NCBI GenBank assembly: GCA_003415625.1
Contig: PYIU01000002.1
Coordinates: 1,488,001 to 1,552,000 of the forward strand
Source: Aquanectria penicillioides
Taxonomy: Eukaryota; Ascomycota; Sordariomycetes; Hypocreales; Nectriaceae
Reading direction: 5' to 3'
Length of the DNA stretch: 64,000 bases
The position numbers and the translations under genes were made by a program. Each line of letters begins with the position of its first letter. Positions within the stretch are counted from its first letter, which is position 1. The notes beneath the pieces are model-generated. The model saw only the letters and a program-made list of their open reading frames with translations. It ran no database searches and was not told the DNA's origin. This document shows positions 25,757 through 39,041 of this stretch, in pieces.

Positions 25757-28110
25757 CTTTGCAGATCTAAACCCTCGTCCCCCAACGCCTAAACAAACCC
25801 CGACCTCCGCAGCCTTTCCAAGTCCAGTCTTCGAAACGCCCAAGCCCATTCAGGGTTCCTTCAACGACTCTGGGGGCTGGACTCCACGATTCGCCGAGGA
25901 CTATTCCGTCTTCAACTCAACCCCGGGAAACCTGAGGGGCTCCCAGGGCCCATTTGTGGACTTTGGTCCGGGCACTCCTGCCAGTCGCCACAAGAGGCTG
26001 TTGTCCGCTGAAGGCCTCGCCGCTGAGATTGCAACCCATGTTAATCACTTCTCTCCCAATCCCAATTTGCCTCTGCCTCCAGTCGACCCATCTCGCCGTC
26101 TAGCCTCGTCTCCGAATTCAGTAACCGTCCCAAAAGAGTACACATCAGATTCAGGACACCTTCCAAGCCCGGACCCCTCTAAGCAGCCGCAATCATCTAA
26201 GAAAGCAAGGAGAGGTACAGTTGTCGACTCGGAACCAACGCAGACTGCGACGCCTCCGCCAACTGGCCACAGGGGAGAGCACAGGCTCGCTCCAAAGCTC
26301 AATATGCAAAATGACCAGAGCTTCGGCCAGCCTGACTTTACCGGGGGCTCCCAACAGCATGACCTCGCTGCCCTGATGGCTGCCTCTGGTGACATGTTTG
26401 GATATCCCATGCCGGCGGGTGCCGGCATGACCAATGCTTTCTGGGACCCTTCAACAATGGGGATGGATTTGGACTTTAGTGCCCCTCCCTCAAACGCCTT
26501 CCAGACAACTCCCGCCCATTCCCACCGTCATACAGGATCGTTCGACTGGAACAGCGAGATTCAACTGTTCCAGGACCCTAGTGCTCCCATGTCAACCAAC
26601 CAGGAGAATGTTCAACCTCTCCGGCAAGAGCGTACCCTCGCCCCCAAACCCTCGGTTTCACAGCAAACTACATCGGCAGCAAATGCTGTCATGGCTGCTG
26701 CGTTTTCCGCCCCAATGGAAGATCCCTTTGGTATAATGGTGCCTAGTAATGCCGTGGATCCTGGCTTGTTATTTAGTCGGCCCCAATCATCTGCTATGGA
26801 GTCCACCTTTATTCCAGCGACAACGTCTGGGTCGGCCGAGGCTGCTATCGCAGAGTCAGGGTCGAGGACTCCGATCGGGGATGAGCTACGGAGATCGGCT
26901 AGTGTCAAGGATCTGAGAACCGGCAGGCTACCTGACCGTACCTTTGCCAGCTCTCCCGTAAAGTCGAACCGGCCAGGACTTGGTCGAAGTTTCAGCGAGA
27001 ACCGAGGAAGAAAGCCTCAAAACCGACCCGTCCTCCCAAAGCTAGCCCCTGCCGCCCGACCAGTCTCCCAGGCCAGCAACCCGCCTAACATAGAACCTAC
27101 GAGGCCAATGGCACGCCCATCCGGAAGAGCATCCCCACTCAAGAGCCAACATCGCCTCTCAGGTCTCGCCTCGATACCTGAGACGATACCCCAGCCTCGT
27201 ACCCGAACATCAGTCAGGTTCACAATCGATTCCCGGGGACGAGCTCGCGCCGAGACGACAATCCTGCATGGCGAGCGTGATCTGGACGGAACGGTCAGTC
27301 ACCGCAAGACTTCTCGGGAGAGGAGCAGGAGAGACGAATGGGAGTCACAGCCAGATGACGATTCGTCAACCGACGACGAGCCCATCATCATCCCAAGCCG
27401 GACCAACTCGTTCAATGCCTCCTTTGCCTTGCCTGACCCCCTGAAGCCTGTAGGCTCCATTTTCCATTCTTCGAGGCGAAGTGTCAGCGATAGAAGCACA
27501 AGCAGCTTCGGACCGGATGGTACGGGCGGGTCCCAGCATGATGTGGAAAGCGAGGCGGAGACGGTTATGAACGATCATCATGATAAGGTGGGAGATGCAA
27601 CGAGTGAACTGCGTAAGGTGATTGAAGATCGCCAGAAGCGATCAAACCAAATCGGCAGCGCAAGATCCCAGCGCTTTTTGCAAGTTAACAAACCAGGAAG
27701 CTTTCGCGGAGACACCATTTCACCGTCGACCCTCACTGAATCCAGCCTGATGACGGACAGACAAAACCTCAGATGCGTCTGTAACCGCAAGGCAGCAGAT
27801 GGGGGGACGGCTTCATGGTTCAATGGTATGTAGCGCCTCTTATAGGCGTCCCTGTGGCGACATGGCCGACCAGAAACCCAAACTGAGTTTGAACTAACAC
27901 CCATCCAGCGAATCTTGTGAGATGTGGCTCCATGGTAAATGTATCAACATCACCCGGCGAACGCTCCCAAGGGTTTATATTTGTGCATTCTGCGCAAACA
28001 CCCCGAACATGCGAGGAGGTCGGTTGAGAGACACTGGTCGAGGCAATGCAATGGGTGCCGGATCCGCGACGTCTCCGCTGGCAAACAAATCATTCAGGTC
28101 ATTCCGATGA
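25757..28110 (+). CDS. PHD-finger protein, 5' end uncertain; one apparent 1-nt frameshift
   Basis: A predicted nuclear chromatin-reader protein. The main exon (25757-27825) is joined to 27909-28110 by an 83-nt GTATGT..CAG intron. The frame opens right after a 3' splice site, with FADLNPRPPTPKQTPTSA and GWTPRFAEDYSVFNSTPG, so the true ATG lies in an unplaced upstream exon. About 750 residues are visible, mostly disordered, with basic Ser/Arg-rich and acidic segments. The C-terminus holds a PHD finger: RCVCN (CxC as in Set3/MLL5-like fingers), CESC, H and C in WLHGKCI, and YICAFC. The finger is split by the intron and by a break in the G6 run at 27791-27796; one more G gives DGFMVQ followed by CESCEMW. 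Such fingers usually bind methylated or unmodified H3K4, but the ligand here is unknown. Confidence 0.8.
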
Positions 28111-29114
28111 AAGATGGATAAGTTCAAACAAGGGAAACAGCATTAAAAAGGAGGGAGTATTGGGAAACGGAGTAAAATTTTTTGGAATATATTTGGTGCA
28201 TGATGATGAGGATGAAGAGGACAGGGCTCCCGCCGCACATATTGGGGGATGTAGTAGAAAACATCCATATGATACCCTAATAAACCAAGGAGCGGATGAC
28301 GCAGCCCTCTAAGCCAATAACCGAGGACGGTGACACATGTGGGCATCAATGCAGTTGACGTGGCTGTGAGGTCAGGTGCGATGTTGGAGGTGTGAGGCAT
28401 AAGGCGTAAGGCATTAGACGGGATTCGGGAGGCGGTAGGTGCGTGGTCAATGAGGTGGTTTGGGGTGAGGGGTGGTTTGTCGTGCCGGTCAAAGCTCCAC
28501 ACGAGGGCCCTAGTTGAGAAAGTCGGCTCACTGCAGCGTATCAGGATGGAGGAGTTGTCACCGCCTGGAACTGGATGGAGTGAGAAGTGGCGGATGGGAA
28601 CGCCCCGCGTTGCGGTCTCAAACTCTCAATATTAGATTGAGATTGCAACTCTGAGAAAAATGACGGGGGAAGGGGGGGGATTTCCCGCACAATCCTGGAC
28701 AAGGGAAAACTTGGATTGCAAGATTTGGAAAATTCTCAGAGTGATGATGTTGCTTCTTCAACTTCAAGAAGCAGGACTGGGCGAGCATGAGCAGTTTCCC
28801 AAATCCATGATTGCTCTCGTCCAAACACAACTACCCTGGAGCATTCCCAATGAGGCAGTCACCATCAGATCAGTGCCCCAAAGGGCCGAGCGGGCCACTG
28901 AGCGTCGAGTTGGGGACTGGGAGCTTCAGGGCCTCCGATCTCGGCAGGTGGGGTAGAATTGTGGTTGTAGAGGCGGGGCAGTATTTTGCCAGAGCAGCAG
29001 AGGTAGTAGACTGGAACCTCTGTTCAACCAACTCAAACCTTTTTCCCTTCCCCTCATATTCTTCCCGAGGATTGAACAATTGCTGCAACTGCGTGCAATA
29101 AAGAAGCGGATACA
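28111..29114. other. Intergenic / LEU2 promoter
   Basis: No gene seen. The last 100 bp before the LEU2 start are CT-rich and include CATATTCTTCCCGAGG. No certain CCGN4CGG-type Leu3 site was found by eye. Confidence 0.5.
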
Positions 29115-30489
29115 ATGGCTGAACACAATATTGTCGTCCTCGCTGGTGACCACTGCGGTCCCGAGGTTTGTTGACCCGTCGTCCCTTGTGGCCGAGCACT
29201 GGAGCTGACTGCGGAACAGGTTGTCGCCGAGGGTATCCGGGTATGAAGCCGTGTTCGGAAATTCCGAGTCGAGATTGGAGGTTGCTGATACCAGAATAGG
29301 TCCTCAAGACCATTGAGGAGAGCAAGCCTAGCGTTGGCAAGTTCATTCTCCAGGAGCACCTCATGGGTGGTGTAAGTCCCCATCCCCGTTGGATCACGAC
29401 ATGCGCCGTCCCCGTCCCCTTCCCGCAGACCATCAAATTCTTTGCTGACATCCGCCCCTGACCCTTAGTGCTCCATTGATGCCCACGGAACCCCCTTACC
29501 GACGAGACCCTCGCCGCCGCCAAGGCTGCCGATGCCGTCCTTCTCGGTTCCATCGGCGGTCCCAAATGGGGCACCGGTACTGTCCGCCCTGAGCAGGGTC
29601 TGCTGAAGCTGCGCAAGGAGATGGCTACCTATGGTAACCTGCGCCCCTGCTTCTTCGCTTCCGAGGCTCTCGTCGATGCCTCCCCCCTCAAGGCTGAGGT
29701 CTGCCGCGGCACCGACTTTGTCATTGTCCGTGAGCTTACCGGCGGCATCTACTTTGGCGACCGCAAGGAGGACGATGGCTCCGGCCAGGCTTACGATATC
29801 GAGCCCTACTCCCGCGCCGAGATTGAGCGTGTTGCCCGTCTCGCCGGTTTCCTCGCCCGTGGCCGTGGTGACAAGAGGGTCTGGTCTCTTGACAAGGCTA
29901 ACGTCCTGGCCACCAGCCGTCTGTGGCGCAAGGTCATGACCGAGACTTTCGAGAAGGAGTTCCCCGACCTCAAGGTCGAGCACCAGCTTATTGACAGCGC
30001 CGCCATGATCATGGTCAAGAACCCCCGTGGTCTCAACGGCGTTGTTGTCACCAGCAACCTGTTCGGTGACATCATCAGTGACGAGGCTAGCGTCATCCCC
30101 GGCAGCATCGGTCTCCTCCCCAGTGCCAGCTTGAGCGGTATCCCCGATGGCCAGGGCAAGTGCAACGGCATCTACGAGCCCATTCACGGTAGGGCTTCAT
30201 TCCCACATTTGACTTGAAGGGGATTTAATTTAGCTGACACTATTCCAATGCAGGCTCTGCCCCAGACATTTCCGGTCAGGGCATCGTGAACCCCATCGGC
30301 ACGATCCTGTCCGTGGCTATGCTCCTTCGCTACTCCCTCAACCTCCCTGCCGAGGCCAAGGCTGTTGAGGACGCCGTGCGAGCTGCCCTCGACGGCGGCC
30401 TTCGCAGCAAGGACCTGGGCGGTAACGCTACTACCAAGGAAGTCGGTGATGCGGTTGTCAAGGAGCTGGCCCAGATCCTCAAGGCCTAG
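29115..30489 (+). CDS. LEU2: 3-isopropylmalate dehydrogenase, leucine biosynthesis; one apparent 1-nt frameshift
   Basis: It oxidatively decarboxylates 3-isopropylmalate to 4-methyl-2-oxopentanoate using NAD+, the third step of leucine synthesis (LEU2 of yeast, leu-1 of Neurospora). Five exons: 29115-29165, 29220-29240 (a 21-nt microexon), 29300-29371, 29469-30188 and 30254-30489. Restored length is 366 residues, normal for the family. Diagnostic blocks: [52 protein letters not shown], the signature [20 protein letters not shown], and [18 protein letters not shown]. The only flaw is the C5 run at 29491-29495, where GTPLTDET needs C6. The phase of the last intron fits only if that base is restored, which argues for a sequence error. 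Confidence 0.93.
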
Positions 30490-33400
30490 AAAGCTAGGGG
30501 CTCAAGTTTTAGGTTCCCAGACTTTGCGTTTTGAAAAAGGATAGAGTAGAGAACAGAAAGTAACGATTTATGGATATAAGGGAACATTTGCATGAACACA
30601 ATGCTTGGCGAGGGAAAAATACGTAAAAGGACAAATACCTTGAATGATACCTAGTCCTCAAGGACGATCATCCCGAATACTGATGGACCGATAATTTGCG
30701 ATGTGCGTGTGCATTGGAGAATATACTTGGCATTGACTCGGACACTCAGCAGGTCTCAAGTAGGGAAAGGGCAATAACGATGCACGCACACATAGTCAAA
30801 TGAATGAAAACAATTATCATGACTGGACCATTGAGATTGATAATGATTCCAGGTCTTGATACAATGTGATACAACCGACCTCCTGAACTGAGAGCTGTAG
30901 AATCCGAGGAGAGTTGGCCAAGGAGAGACACGATGACAACAACTCTCGCGATCCAATACTAGCATCTGCGGTGGACTCCAAGTGAGGTGCTATATTCTTC
31001 AATCTTTTCCCCTTGCTCCATATCAATGATTTTAATCCCACTCCTGCTTCCTTTTAATCTGGACTTTATCAAACAGCCCTATTTCCCTTCATTTTGTTTC
31101 ATTAAATTGAACTCCCTTGCCCTACGCACCTTTCGCTCGATTGCGAAGCGGCAACCCAACTATCACCTCCGGCTCGACTTGACATTCATGATGTAATATC
31201 ATCTATCATAGTGTGACGCTTTCGGTAAATTGTGCATTGCATGATTAAAGCAGCTTGGTTGCATGGGTGATATTTGCTTGGGCGAGAGGGAGAGGGTTGG
31301 GTTCTTTGAAATGTGAGATTGCATTTTGCTTAGGTTGAATGAATACGGCATAACGTTCATATTTACCTATGGCCTTGTATTATATGATTTTTATGCTTAT
31401 TTTAGTTCAAACTTGGCAGAAATGTATTTCAACCCAACACAGAATAGGGAGGTGACTTGGGCAGGTTGGGAACATCTTGGACCCAACATCTCAACCAACA
31501 TTTCTAAAATGGGCTCTTCAATTATTTTATTTTTAATACAGCCTGAAATACCATTTGTGTTGGCTTTTGTATACCATTTCCTGTCCTGCCTCTCTTTCTC
31601 CACGCCAGGACGCCATCAGATGCCATTCCAAACCTGTACGGCGCTACATTTCGGTACCCTTTATTCCGCACACGTATACTATTAGTATGAACACCCGGCG
31701 ATTTAATACGTTTAATCTGCGAGTGAGACTGATTCCTAGACTTGGTAGCTTGTTGGTTCGGAGTTCAGTAGGTGACCAGTGCGCGTAATGACCTCGCATA
31801 ATATCGACATGTTAGGATAGTTCATCCGCCTGAACTTTAAACAACCAGCTAGCTGAGATAAAATCAAGAAATGTGATTTTACCTGCTTAGGCAATATGAT
31901 GTTTATGACAGATGCTACTTGAAGTGCTGCGGTAAAGCTCGAGAGCAATCGAGAATACACAAATTGTGGTATTAATTGCTCTAATTTACACGAAAACAAA
32001 ACACTGGGATAATGATAAAATCATGACATAATTTATTCATAATATATCATAATCTCAATCGAATTTACAGCCATGCAGACATTAGCTTTATGAAGCACTT
32101 CGTTGTAATCCACTTCACAGTTTTATGCTATAAGAGCCAGAAGCTATGGTCCTGCAACATGCGCCGTTATTGACCGCATCACCACGTGCTTCTTCGTTCA
32201 GCCCGCTGGCCCCACAGTCCATACGTCTAGCCAGGCGATCAAGTCGACTTGTCGTGAGATCAAAAATGCTTCTTGATGGGGCCTTTGACAATGGGACTAC
32301 ACAATGTGAGCAATCAGAGCCGGCCGGGTACGCCGGGCAGACAGGTAGCAGTGGGACGAGCCTAGAACAGTGTTGAGGCTGCCGCTTTGACTGATGGTCG
32401 TCTTATTCCGCGTATGTTGGCGACCGATTAGTGGACGAAGCAAATGGGGCAACGTTCCTTTTGGTCTAGGAGAGATGCGGGTGTGGGTGCAAGGATCCGT
32501 CAGCTCATGAATATTCGGTAAGATATTTGCGCTGAGGCCCGGATGGCATTGAGCTTGGGGGCATGGTTAATACGGAGGCCAGACTCCAACAGAAAGACTG
32601 CTCGTATTGGAGCTGATGACCTGGCTTGTGACGGTCTGGAAGGTTGTTGAGAGAGAGTTCACTAGGTGTGCACTACCGGTAGTAGTCAGTGGGGTTGACC
32701 GTTGCGAACGGACCACGAGTCTATTCCCCTCCACACCAGGATTCTGCTCCCTCTGGCCTGCGAGACCGAAAACAACATCTAAATAAATTAATGCTAATCT
32801 GAAATAGGCTCGGTTTGTTCCCTTACGGATTTCGTATGTTTTATGACTGGGATAAAATTTCCCAGTTGGATTGTCTTCATAGCATCATGTTGTCTAATCG
32901 GCCTCCTGGAAGATGCAGCAAGCATGTACTCCACTAAATTACAGCAGCGCGGTGGCGTCCAGTAGATCAAAGATCCCATCCTCACTGGACGCCAAGGGAC
33001 GGTGCTGTAAGGGACGTGGCGGCGACTGGGCACGAGTGGCATTTTTTTTTGTTTTCAGCGCTCAGGGGCAGAAGCACGCAGAGGCACGGCAATGGTAACA
33101 CTAAGCCCGGGGTAGGTTAGCGCTTGAGGATAAAGGTAGCTGCGGGTGTACGAGAACGGGCGACCAGCAGAGCGCTCACACGTGTTTGTGGGGTGTCTGT
33201 ACGATCCATCCATCCATAACATCGTATGGGATGAGGTGGAGGATCGGAGTCGGAGAGAGAGTGCGAGAGTGAGATGGTGGAAGACGAAATCAATAGATGA
33301 CGTGCGAGAGATAACAGAGAGACGGCTTTGGACTAATAACAGAGTGCAAAAAAAGGAAGCAGGATTCAATGTTTGGCATCAGCTGGCCGCTGGACGCCAG

Positions 33401-33621
33401 GGATTCCTTGGTGTTCGATCGGCTAGCACGGAGTACGGGATCTGCCCTTTCAACTGTGACCTGTCTCGTCCTCTTACATGCCGGACATACAGACATGCAT
33501 CCATCCATCCCGCCGCCCGACCTGGTATTTCTCTCAGGTGTTTTCTTTTTGTGCCGTCTTTGCGCACTGCAGACAGGGACGCCGTGAGTCCCACGTTGCA
33601 ACGAAGGGCCCAAACGAGGGC

Positions 33622-33676
33622 CAACAAGGACGCAACAAGGACGCAACAAGGACGCAACAAGGACGCAACAAGGGTC
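33622..33676. repeat. 11-bp tandem repeat CAACAAGGACG, about 4.8 copies
   Basis: Perfect copies start at 33622, 33633, 33644 and 33655, with a diverged fifth at 33666. CAAGCA(T/C)GACC-type repeats follow directly. Confidence 0.9.
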
Positions 33677-34310
33677 CGGACTCAAGCATGACCCAAGCAC
33701 GACCTAAGCACGACCTTGCGTCTGTGGCTGACCACCGATGAGACCGGATTAGAGAGAGAGAGAGACAGAAAGAGTGAGGAAAAAAAAAAAAAGGAAATTG
33801 TGGCTGGCGGCCACAACGCAACGCTCACTCACTAGATATCTCGTCTATCCAACAAAAGCAACAGCTCGCCCTCAACCCCCAATCCACTAAAATACGCGGG
33901 TACAACTACGGGCTTACGTGGGAGGTGTGAGGGAAGGGAGGGCGGGAAGAATTGATTACTATGTTGCACCAATCTAATCTGAGAACCTTTTTTTCTTTTC
34001 TTCCGCCAAGGAAATACGAACCTGTTCGTCCCTGTTGATCGGCAGCAGCACGGATCATGATTATTAGGGTTTTGGGGCTTTTCGAAGTTCGCTTCGCTTG
34101 GAAACGTCTCCCGCCTGGCCGTGGCCTAGTTTGTGGTTTGTGTGCCCTGTTTGCCTGCTGCTTAACGTCGGCTTGATGTCATGGATGGCTCACTGCTCCA
34201 GGCAAACTGATGCATGTTCCCCAATTCCACCGTCCATCCCGCCCATCACAACTAACTAGCAGACCAACCAACTAGCCTCAATCCCGTCTTTCTCATCCCA
34301 ACCCGTCCCA

Positions 34311-34360
34311 TTGCATCCCATCGCATCCCATCGCATCCCCTCGCATCCCTTCGCATCCCA
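34311..34360. repeat. 10-bp tandem repeat TCGCATCCCA, five copies
   Basis: Five consecutive 10-mers, each TYGCATCCCN. Confidence 0.9.
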
Positions 34361-34780
34361 CCGTCTGCACGTCTAATCCTACTGTGCTGTACACACCACT
34401 TTTCCCCCTCCTCCCCCGCTCCTCCAATCCACAACGTCGTGTAACCGAGGGCCCGTAATCATGCAAATTGGCTGCTCGACCGACCAGGTGCCGTAGCAGG
34501 CACGCTCCGACTATGCACTGCAGTATGGTAAGCTCTTTTGGCACCATTATATGTGCACTCTGCGTGTGACTCTTACCCATCACATCACTGTTCCGCGCCG
34601 AACCAGAGGTGCTGGTGCCGTGAGCCGCTGACTCTGTGGCATGGTTTGGCAACTTACAGCAGCGACATGTCATGACATCTCGGCCTTCACAACCGCCGCC
34701 ATGGTCCATACACCACCATCCATCTCATCTCCCATCTCTCTCATCCCAGCAAAGTCAATGCCTAGCTGCCACCCTTGGAG

Positions 34781-34816
34781 GGCACCTTGAGGCACCTTGA
34801 GGCACCTCGAGGCACC
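34781..34816. repeat. 10-bp tandem repeat GGCACCTTGA, 3.6 copies
   Basis: Head-to-tail GGCACCTTGA, GGCACCTTGA, GGCACCTCGA, GGCACC. Confidence 0.85.
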
Positions 34817-37594
34817 ATCACCTCGTATTCAAACGCCATACCATCCTTTTTCTTTCACCCGCCTAGAACCCGGCTCATCGCCAAAAGCTCGGCATTTGCC
34901 CTTTGGGGCAGCTGCTACTCCAGTACCGCACGATGCGCCACGCTGGTGCCATGAGCTGTTTCAAGTGGCCGGCTGGCCCAGATGATGGATCGCGCCTTGG
35001 TCCTCTTTTTGTTTCCTTCATTCCGAGGCACACACGGGCTCCCCGCCGATAAACCCCTCCTCCGTCTAGGATACCCCAAGTAACTCAACGACATTGGCTT
35101 CGCACGAGGCGCACATTCGCGCGTGGTGGCTGCATCTCGATTGCTGCACTTATGCCGTGGTAAGGCAGAGGCCGTATCCAGTGCTTTGCAACTCTGTTTG
35201 AGCCCATTGGCTGCGCCAGCCGCCATCTCGTAATTCTCGTCATCCGGATTCTAGAGCCAGGCCACAACGAATATGTTGTGTCAATCGACGCCCGCTTCGG
35301 GTCGCCCGCGGCTTGCTGAGGCCTTTCCCGTCTGCGAAGACATGTGTATCTTTCAATTACCACCTCTTCAGTCAGAAGCAAAGCCAAGCCTCACCGTGGT
35401 CCACTGGTTGGCATGTTGCCCTTACACACCTGTGACAAGCGGCCATTCACTAGCCACCGAGGGCGGCCATGTGCTTCACCAGGAACAACCTGTACGAATA
35501 GCCTTGGGCTCTTGGATAGAAGCCGTCAACCTACCCGGGCGGGCCAGCTCACAACAGGCCGAGTCCCCACCGCCTCCGGGTTTCTCACCTCATCGGCCCA
35601 TTGAGCCGACTGCCAAGTCTGGTCTGCCCGTGGCATCACAACGGGGATCGTCGCTCCTCGTCCCCGTTCCTACATGGTGCTGCATGCAGGCTCCACCCCA
35701 CCGAGACTAAGACGTCGCTGCTGCTGCTGGCTGCTGGCACGCGCTCTCTGGCTTCGCCGGGTTGTCCTGGCCCTGCCCGTTGGTCACGGGCATTGGCGTT
35801 GATCGAATCGTCGATTGGCGACAGCTGGGGATGGCGATCTTGACTAACCCACCCAAGCAAAGTGCCTTCGACAAAACAAAGCACATCAATGTTCAGAGAC
35901 ACTAGAAACCTTGCCTCGCCGATGCCACTCGAGGACTCGGTGTACCGTACCGCACCGTATAGTACAGACTTATGGCTACAGCAAATGCGCTTCCTCCACC
36001 CCCTGGTTAACTTGTCATAGCATCAACAAAAAGCAGGTTTATGCGCGATTCCCTGCTTTCTTATGCCGTGGCTTGGGCAACTTCACCCCCCATGTAGCTA
36101 CGCCCAGCCGCTCGGGCTCCTGGGCTCTCACAACCTGTTGTTCCCGACCTGACCAACGCAAGACAACATCAACGCCAATGCTAGACTTAGTGACTGGCGT
36201 TGGATGCTCGGTGCATCAACATCCTGGTTAGGCCTTGTAAAGTCAACCTGCATGCCGCAAAGGGAAACAACAACAACAAACAAACCACTCACTCCTCACG
36301 TTCGGTTCCAGCCAGCTCAGTCTAGGCCTGCTTTCGGCCGCGCTCTCGTTCGCTCCTCGGTTGGCCATGTCCCCAAGCAAGGCCTTGGGGCATGTTGATC
36401 CTCTACGATCATCCGCCTCTTCCAGCCAGTCATCCGGGCCCAGTGTTTGGTCCTGGGGGGTTTTTTTTTTTCCGTATTTCCTTTTGCCCTTACCTGCGTT
36501 CTCGAGGCACCCACAAACCCGCGCTGACAAAGTACAGCAACGGACCAGGCTCGATCTGTCATCTCCCAATCTCACCCTTTATCCAACCATGCTGTGATGC
36601 TATCGTCTGTATTGCCCAAGGAGACAAAATACATGACAGTGCGACTATCGATTGGTGTCTTAGTCTGCCACCATGCAACCTACCTGCTATTTCCACCATT
36701 ACGTCTTCCCGTCACCGAAACCCAGAGAGCATGGGAACTTCTACTGTTAACCACCGCGCCCACCTCGCATGGTCTGAGTTCCGGGACAGCCTTGCCGGCC
36801 CCATCAAACCCGTGGATGACATGGATGGGGGGGGGCTTTTTGTGCGCTCCATAGAGCCCGACATGTAGGCCCTGCTATTGCAGATCCGTGAGGCCAGGAT
36901 AGAGCCTCCAGGGGCGGAAAACCTTGCTCACTCAGCTGCATCATACCCCCGACATCTTAGCCATGGCTGGTACCAATTCGCCGACCTCCGTACATGATAC
37001 TGACATCATGACCTGGTCTTTTACTACCTAAACTGGCTGGCTTGACTGACGCCCAGCAATCTAATCGCTCGTCCAGCCAGTCCCTGCCAGGGCCAATGCA
37101 CCCCCTCATGTGCTATACGGCTGCTCCAGTGAGCTCTAGCCACATCCCTCAAGCTCTTCGATTAGGGTTGGAGTCATGTTAGCAGAATCGTAGCTTAGCA
37201 TGGCTCCACCCCCTTCGCCCTCGTTGCTTCTCTCAGCCGCCATGCCTCGGTGGTTTACTGCAACCCAAGGTGGGGATGAGAAGGAAGTTGTGTGATGGGC
37301 TGCCATCAATGGCTGTGGACTTGTCTGGTACGCCCGCTCCCCCCTCTCGCAGGTCCGGCCATATATCGAGGCCGCAGATATAAGGATACAACCAACCCCC
37401 CTTCTCTGCCTTCCCTTTCACCTCTATCTTCTCCAGCCTCTTCCTTCGAGTCGACTTTGGATTGGTCCTGTGCCCTCGAGTAACTCCCTCGTTCAAGTTA
37501 CTCAAGTCTTTCGCTCAATTCCACCCTAATATCTTACCCACCCATCTGCTTTCGTTCCCCCAACCCTCGTTGAGAACCTCTCATCCTCTTCGCC

Positions 37595-39041
37595 ATGAAG
37601 TTCGGCGCTGCTCTGTTGCTTTTGGCAACCTCGGCCTTTGCCAACCAGCTCCAGGAGCGTGGAGGTGATGACTATGGAAAAGGCGGAGGCGGCGATGACC
37701 ATGGCAAGACCAAAACCACAACTCTCACCACTTACACGACCGTCACGACTTGCCCCGTTACCTCCACTTACACCAAGGGAGGATCGTAAGCTTCCCATCT
37801 TTCCCTATTGTTCAAAAGAACCGGGCTAACATCATTGCAGCACCTACTACGTGACCCAGCTGACCACCTCCACAATTACCGTCACTGGATGCAATGGCTG
37901 CGGCGGCGGCGTCACCACGGTTCAGGGCCCTGACATCACAAAGACTGAACAAGACGTCAAATACACCACCTACACAAGTGTTTGTCCGATTACTGAGACA
38001 AAGACTATCGGAGGCCACGTGACAACCGTCACTTCGGTTACAACTTCCACAATCGTGCAAGCCATAAAAAGCACCCAGTACGAATATCAGACCCAACCCG
38101 ACACGACTGAGGTGGCCCAGAAGACCGACTACGTCACGCGGACAACTGTTTGTCCGATTACACTCACAAAGACCATTGATGGTCATTTGACAACCATTAC
38201 TAGTATTACAACTTCAACGATTGTTGAACACCAAAAATCGACTCAATACGAATACCAAACCCAACCCGACACGACTAAGCTGGCCCAACAGACTGACTAC
38301 GTCACGCGGACAACTGTTTGCCCAATTACGCTCACAAAAACGGTTGGTGGTCAACTGACAACCATCACCAGCGTCACAACTTCAACTCTGGTCGAGGCCG
38401 TAAAAAGCACCCAGTACGAGTACAAGACACTGCCAGACCAGACGAAGACCGAGGTTGACGTTGAATATACCACCCGGACTTCGCTGTGCCCAATTACAGA
38501 AACCCAAGTGCTCGAGGGCCATACGTATACGAAGGTTTATACGAGCACCTCGCTCATCCGAGAGGCCGTGAAGACTACGGTCTACGAGCAAGTCAAGAAG
38601 CCAGACTCGACTCTCACCCGAGTCGATGTGATTTACTCCACGGCTATCAGCCTGTGCCCGATTACTCAGACCGAAGTGGTCGAGGGCCATACCGTCACCA
38701 AGGTCTACACGAGCACGCAATACATTGTCAAAGAGATCAAGACGACTGTGGCTGCATACCAGACGGTTTACAAGACGGCCAGTGAATACGAAGTTTACAC
38801 CGAGTATTCCAAGCACCTTGTGACAGTTGGAGGAGGCACAGTTGTCCAAACTCTGATCCCCAAGACGACCATCAAGATCCCTCAGACCGAGGTTGTTACC
38901 AAGCCGGCTGTAACCTACACCACGCCAGTGGCTGTCCCAACTACTTCCGCCCCATCCCAGGTCGTGAATGGCGCTGCCGTCGCCAACCCTCCTATTTTGG
39001 CTCTTGTGGCTGGCCTTGCTGGAGCCCTCGTGGTCCTATAG
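37595..39041 (+). CDS. Secreted GPI-type cell-wall protein with five 56-residue repeats
   Basis: Two exons (37595-37785, 37841-39041) encode 463 residues. A signal peptide (KFGAALLLLATSAFA) is followed by a Gly/Asp/Lys-rich spacer and TTYTTVTTCPVTSTYTKGG, a block like that of clock-controlled CCG-6-type wall proteins. Five tandem repeats follow, each headed by (V/L)CPIT; their Cys codons lie at 37983, 38151, 38319, 38487 and 38655, an invariant 168-nt spacing. Repeats 2 and 3 are closest in sequence (KSTQYEYQTQPDTT, TDYVTRTTVCPITLTKT). The end has a small-residue region (VNGAAVANP) and a hydrophobic tail (ILALVAGLAGALVVL), fitting GPI addition. It is Thr-rich, so heavy O-glycosylation is likely. 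Role inferred: wall structure or adhesion. No frameshift is present. Confidence 0.85.

Larger units (their letters stand above)
30490..37594. other. 7.1-kb gene-free region with minisatellites
   Basis: No supported gene. The 31.0-32.2 kb part is AT-richer. The 33.6-34.8 kb part carries three separate 10-11 bp tandem repeats. The rest is GC-rich with scattered short ORFs lacking domains. The final 150 bp are the CT-rich leader of the cell-wall protein gene. Confidence 0.55.

Noticed and set aside
27791..28110. PHD-finger gene ending at the stop after SWFNGM (27831-27833)
   Set aside because: That stop lies inside the intron in a shifted frame; the finger continues in the next exon once the G run is corrected.
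29465..30187. 240-codon minus-strand ORF opposite LEU2
   Set aside because: It is the mirror of the LEU2 main exon, produced by strong C-ending codon bias; no independent domain.
33622..34816. CRISPR-like arrays
   Set aside because: These are direct tandem repeats without unique spacers, in a eukaryotic genome.
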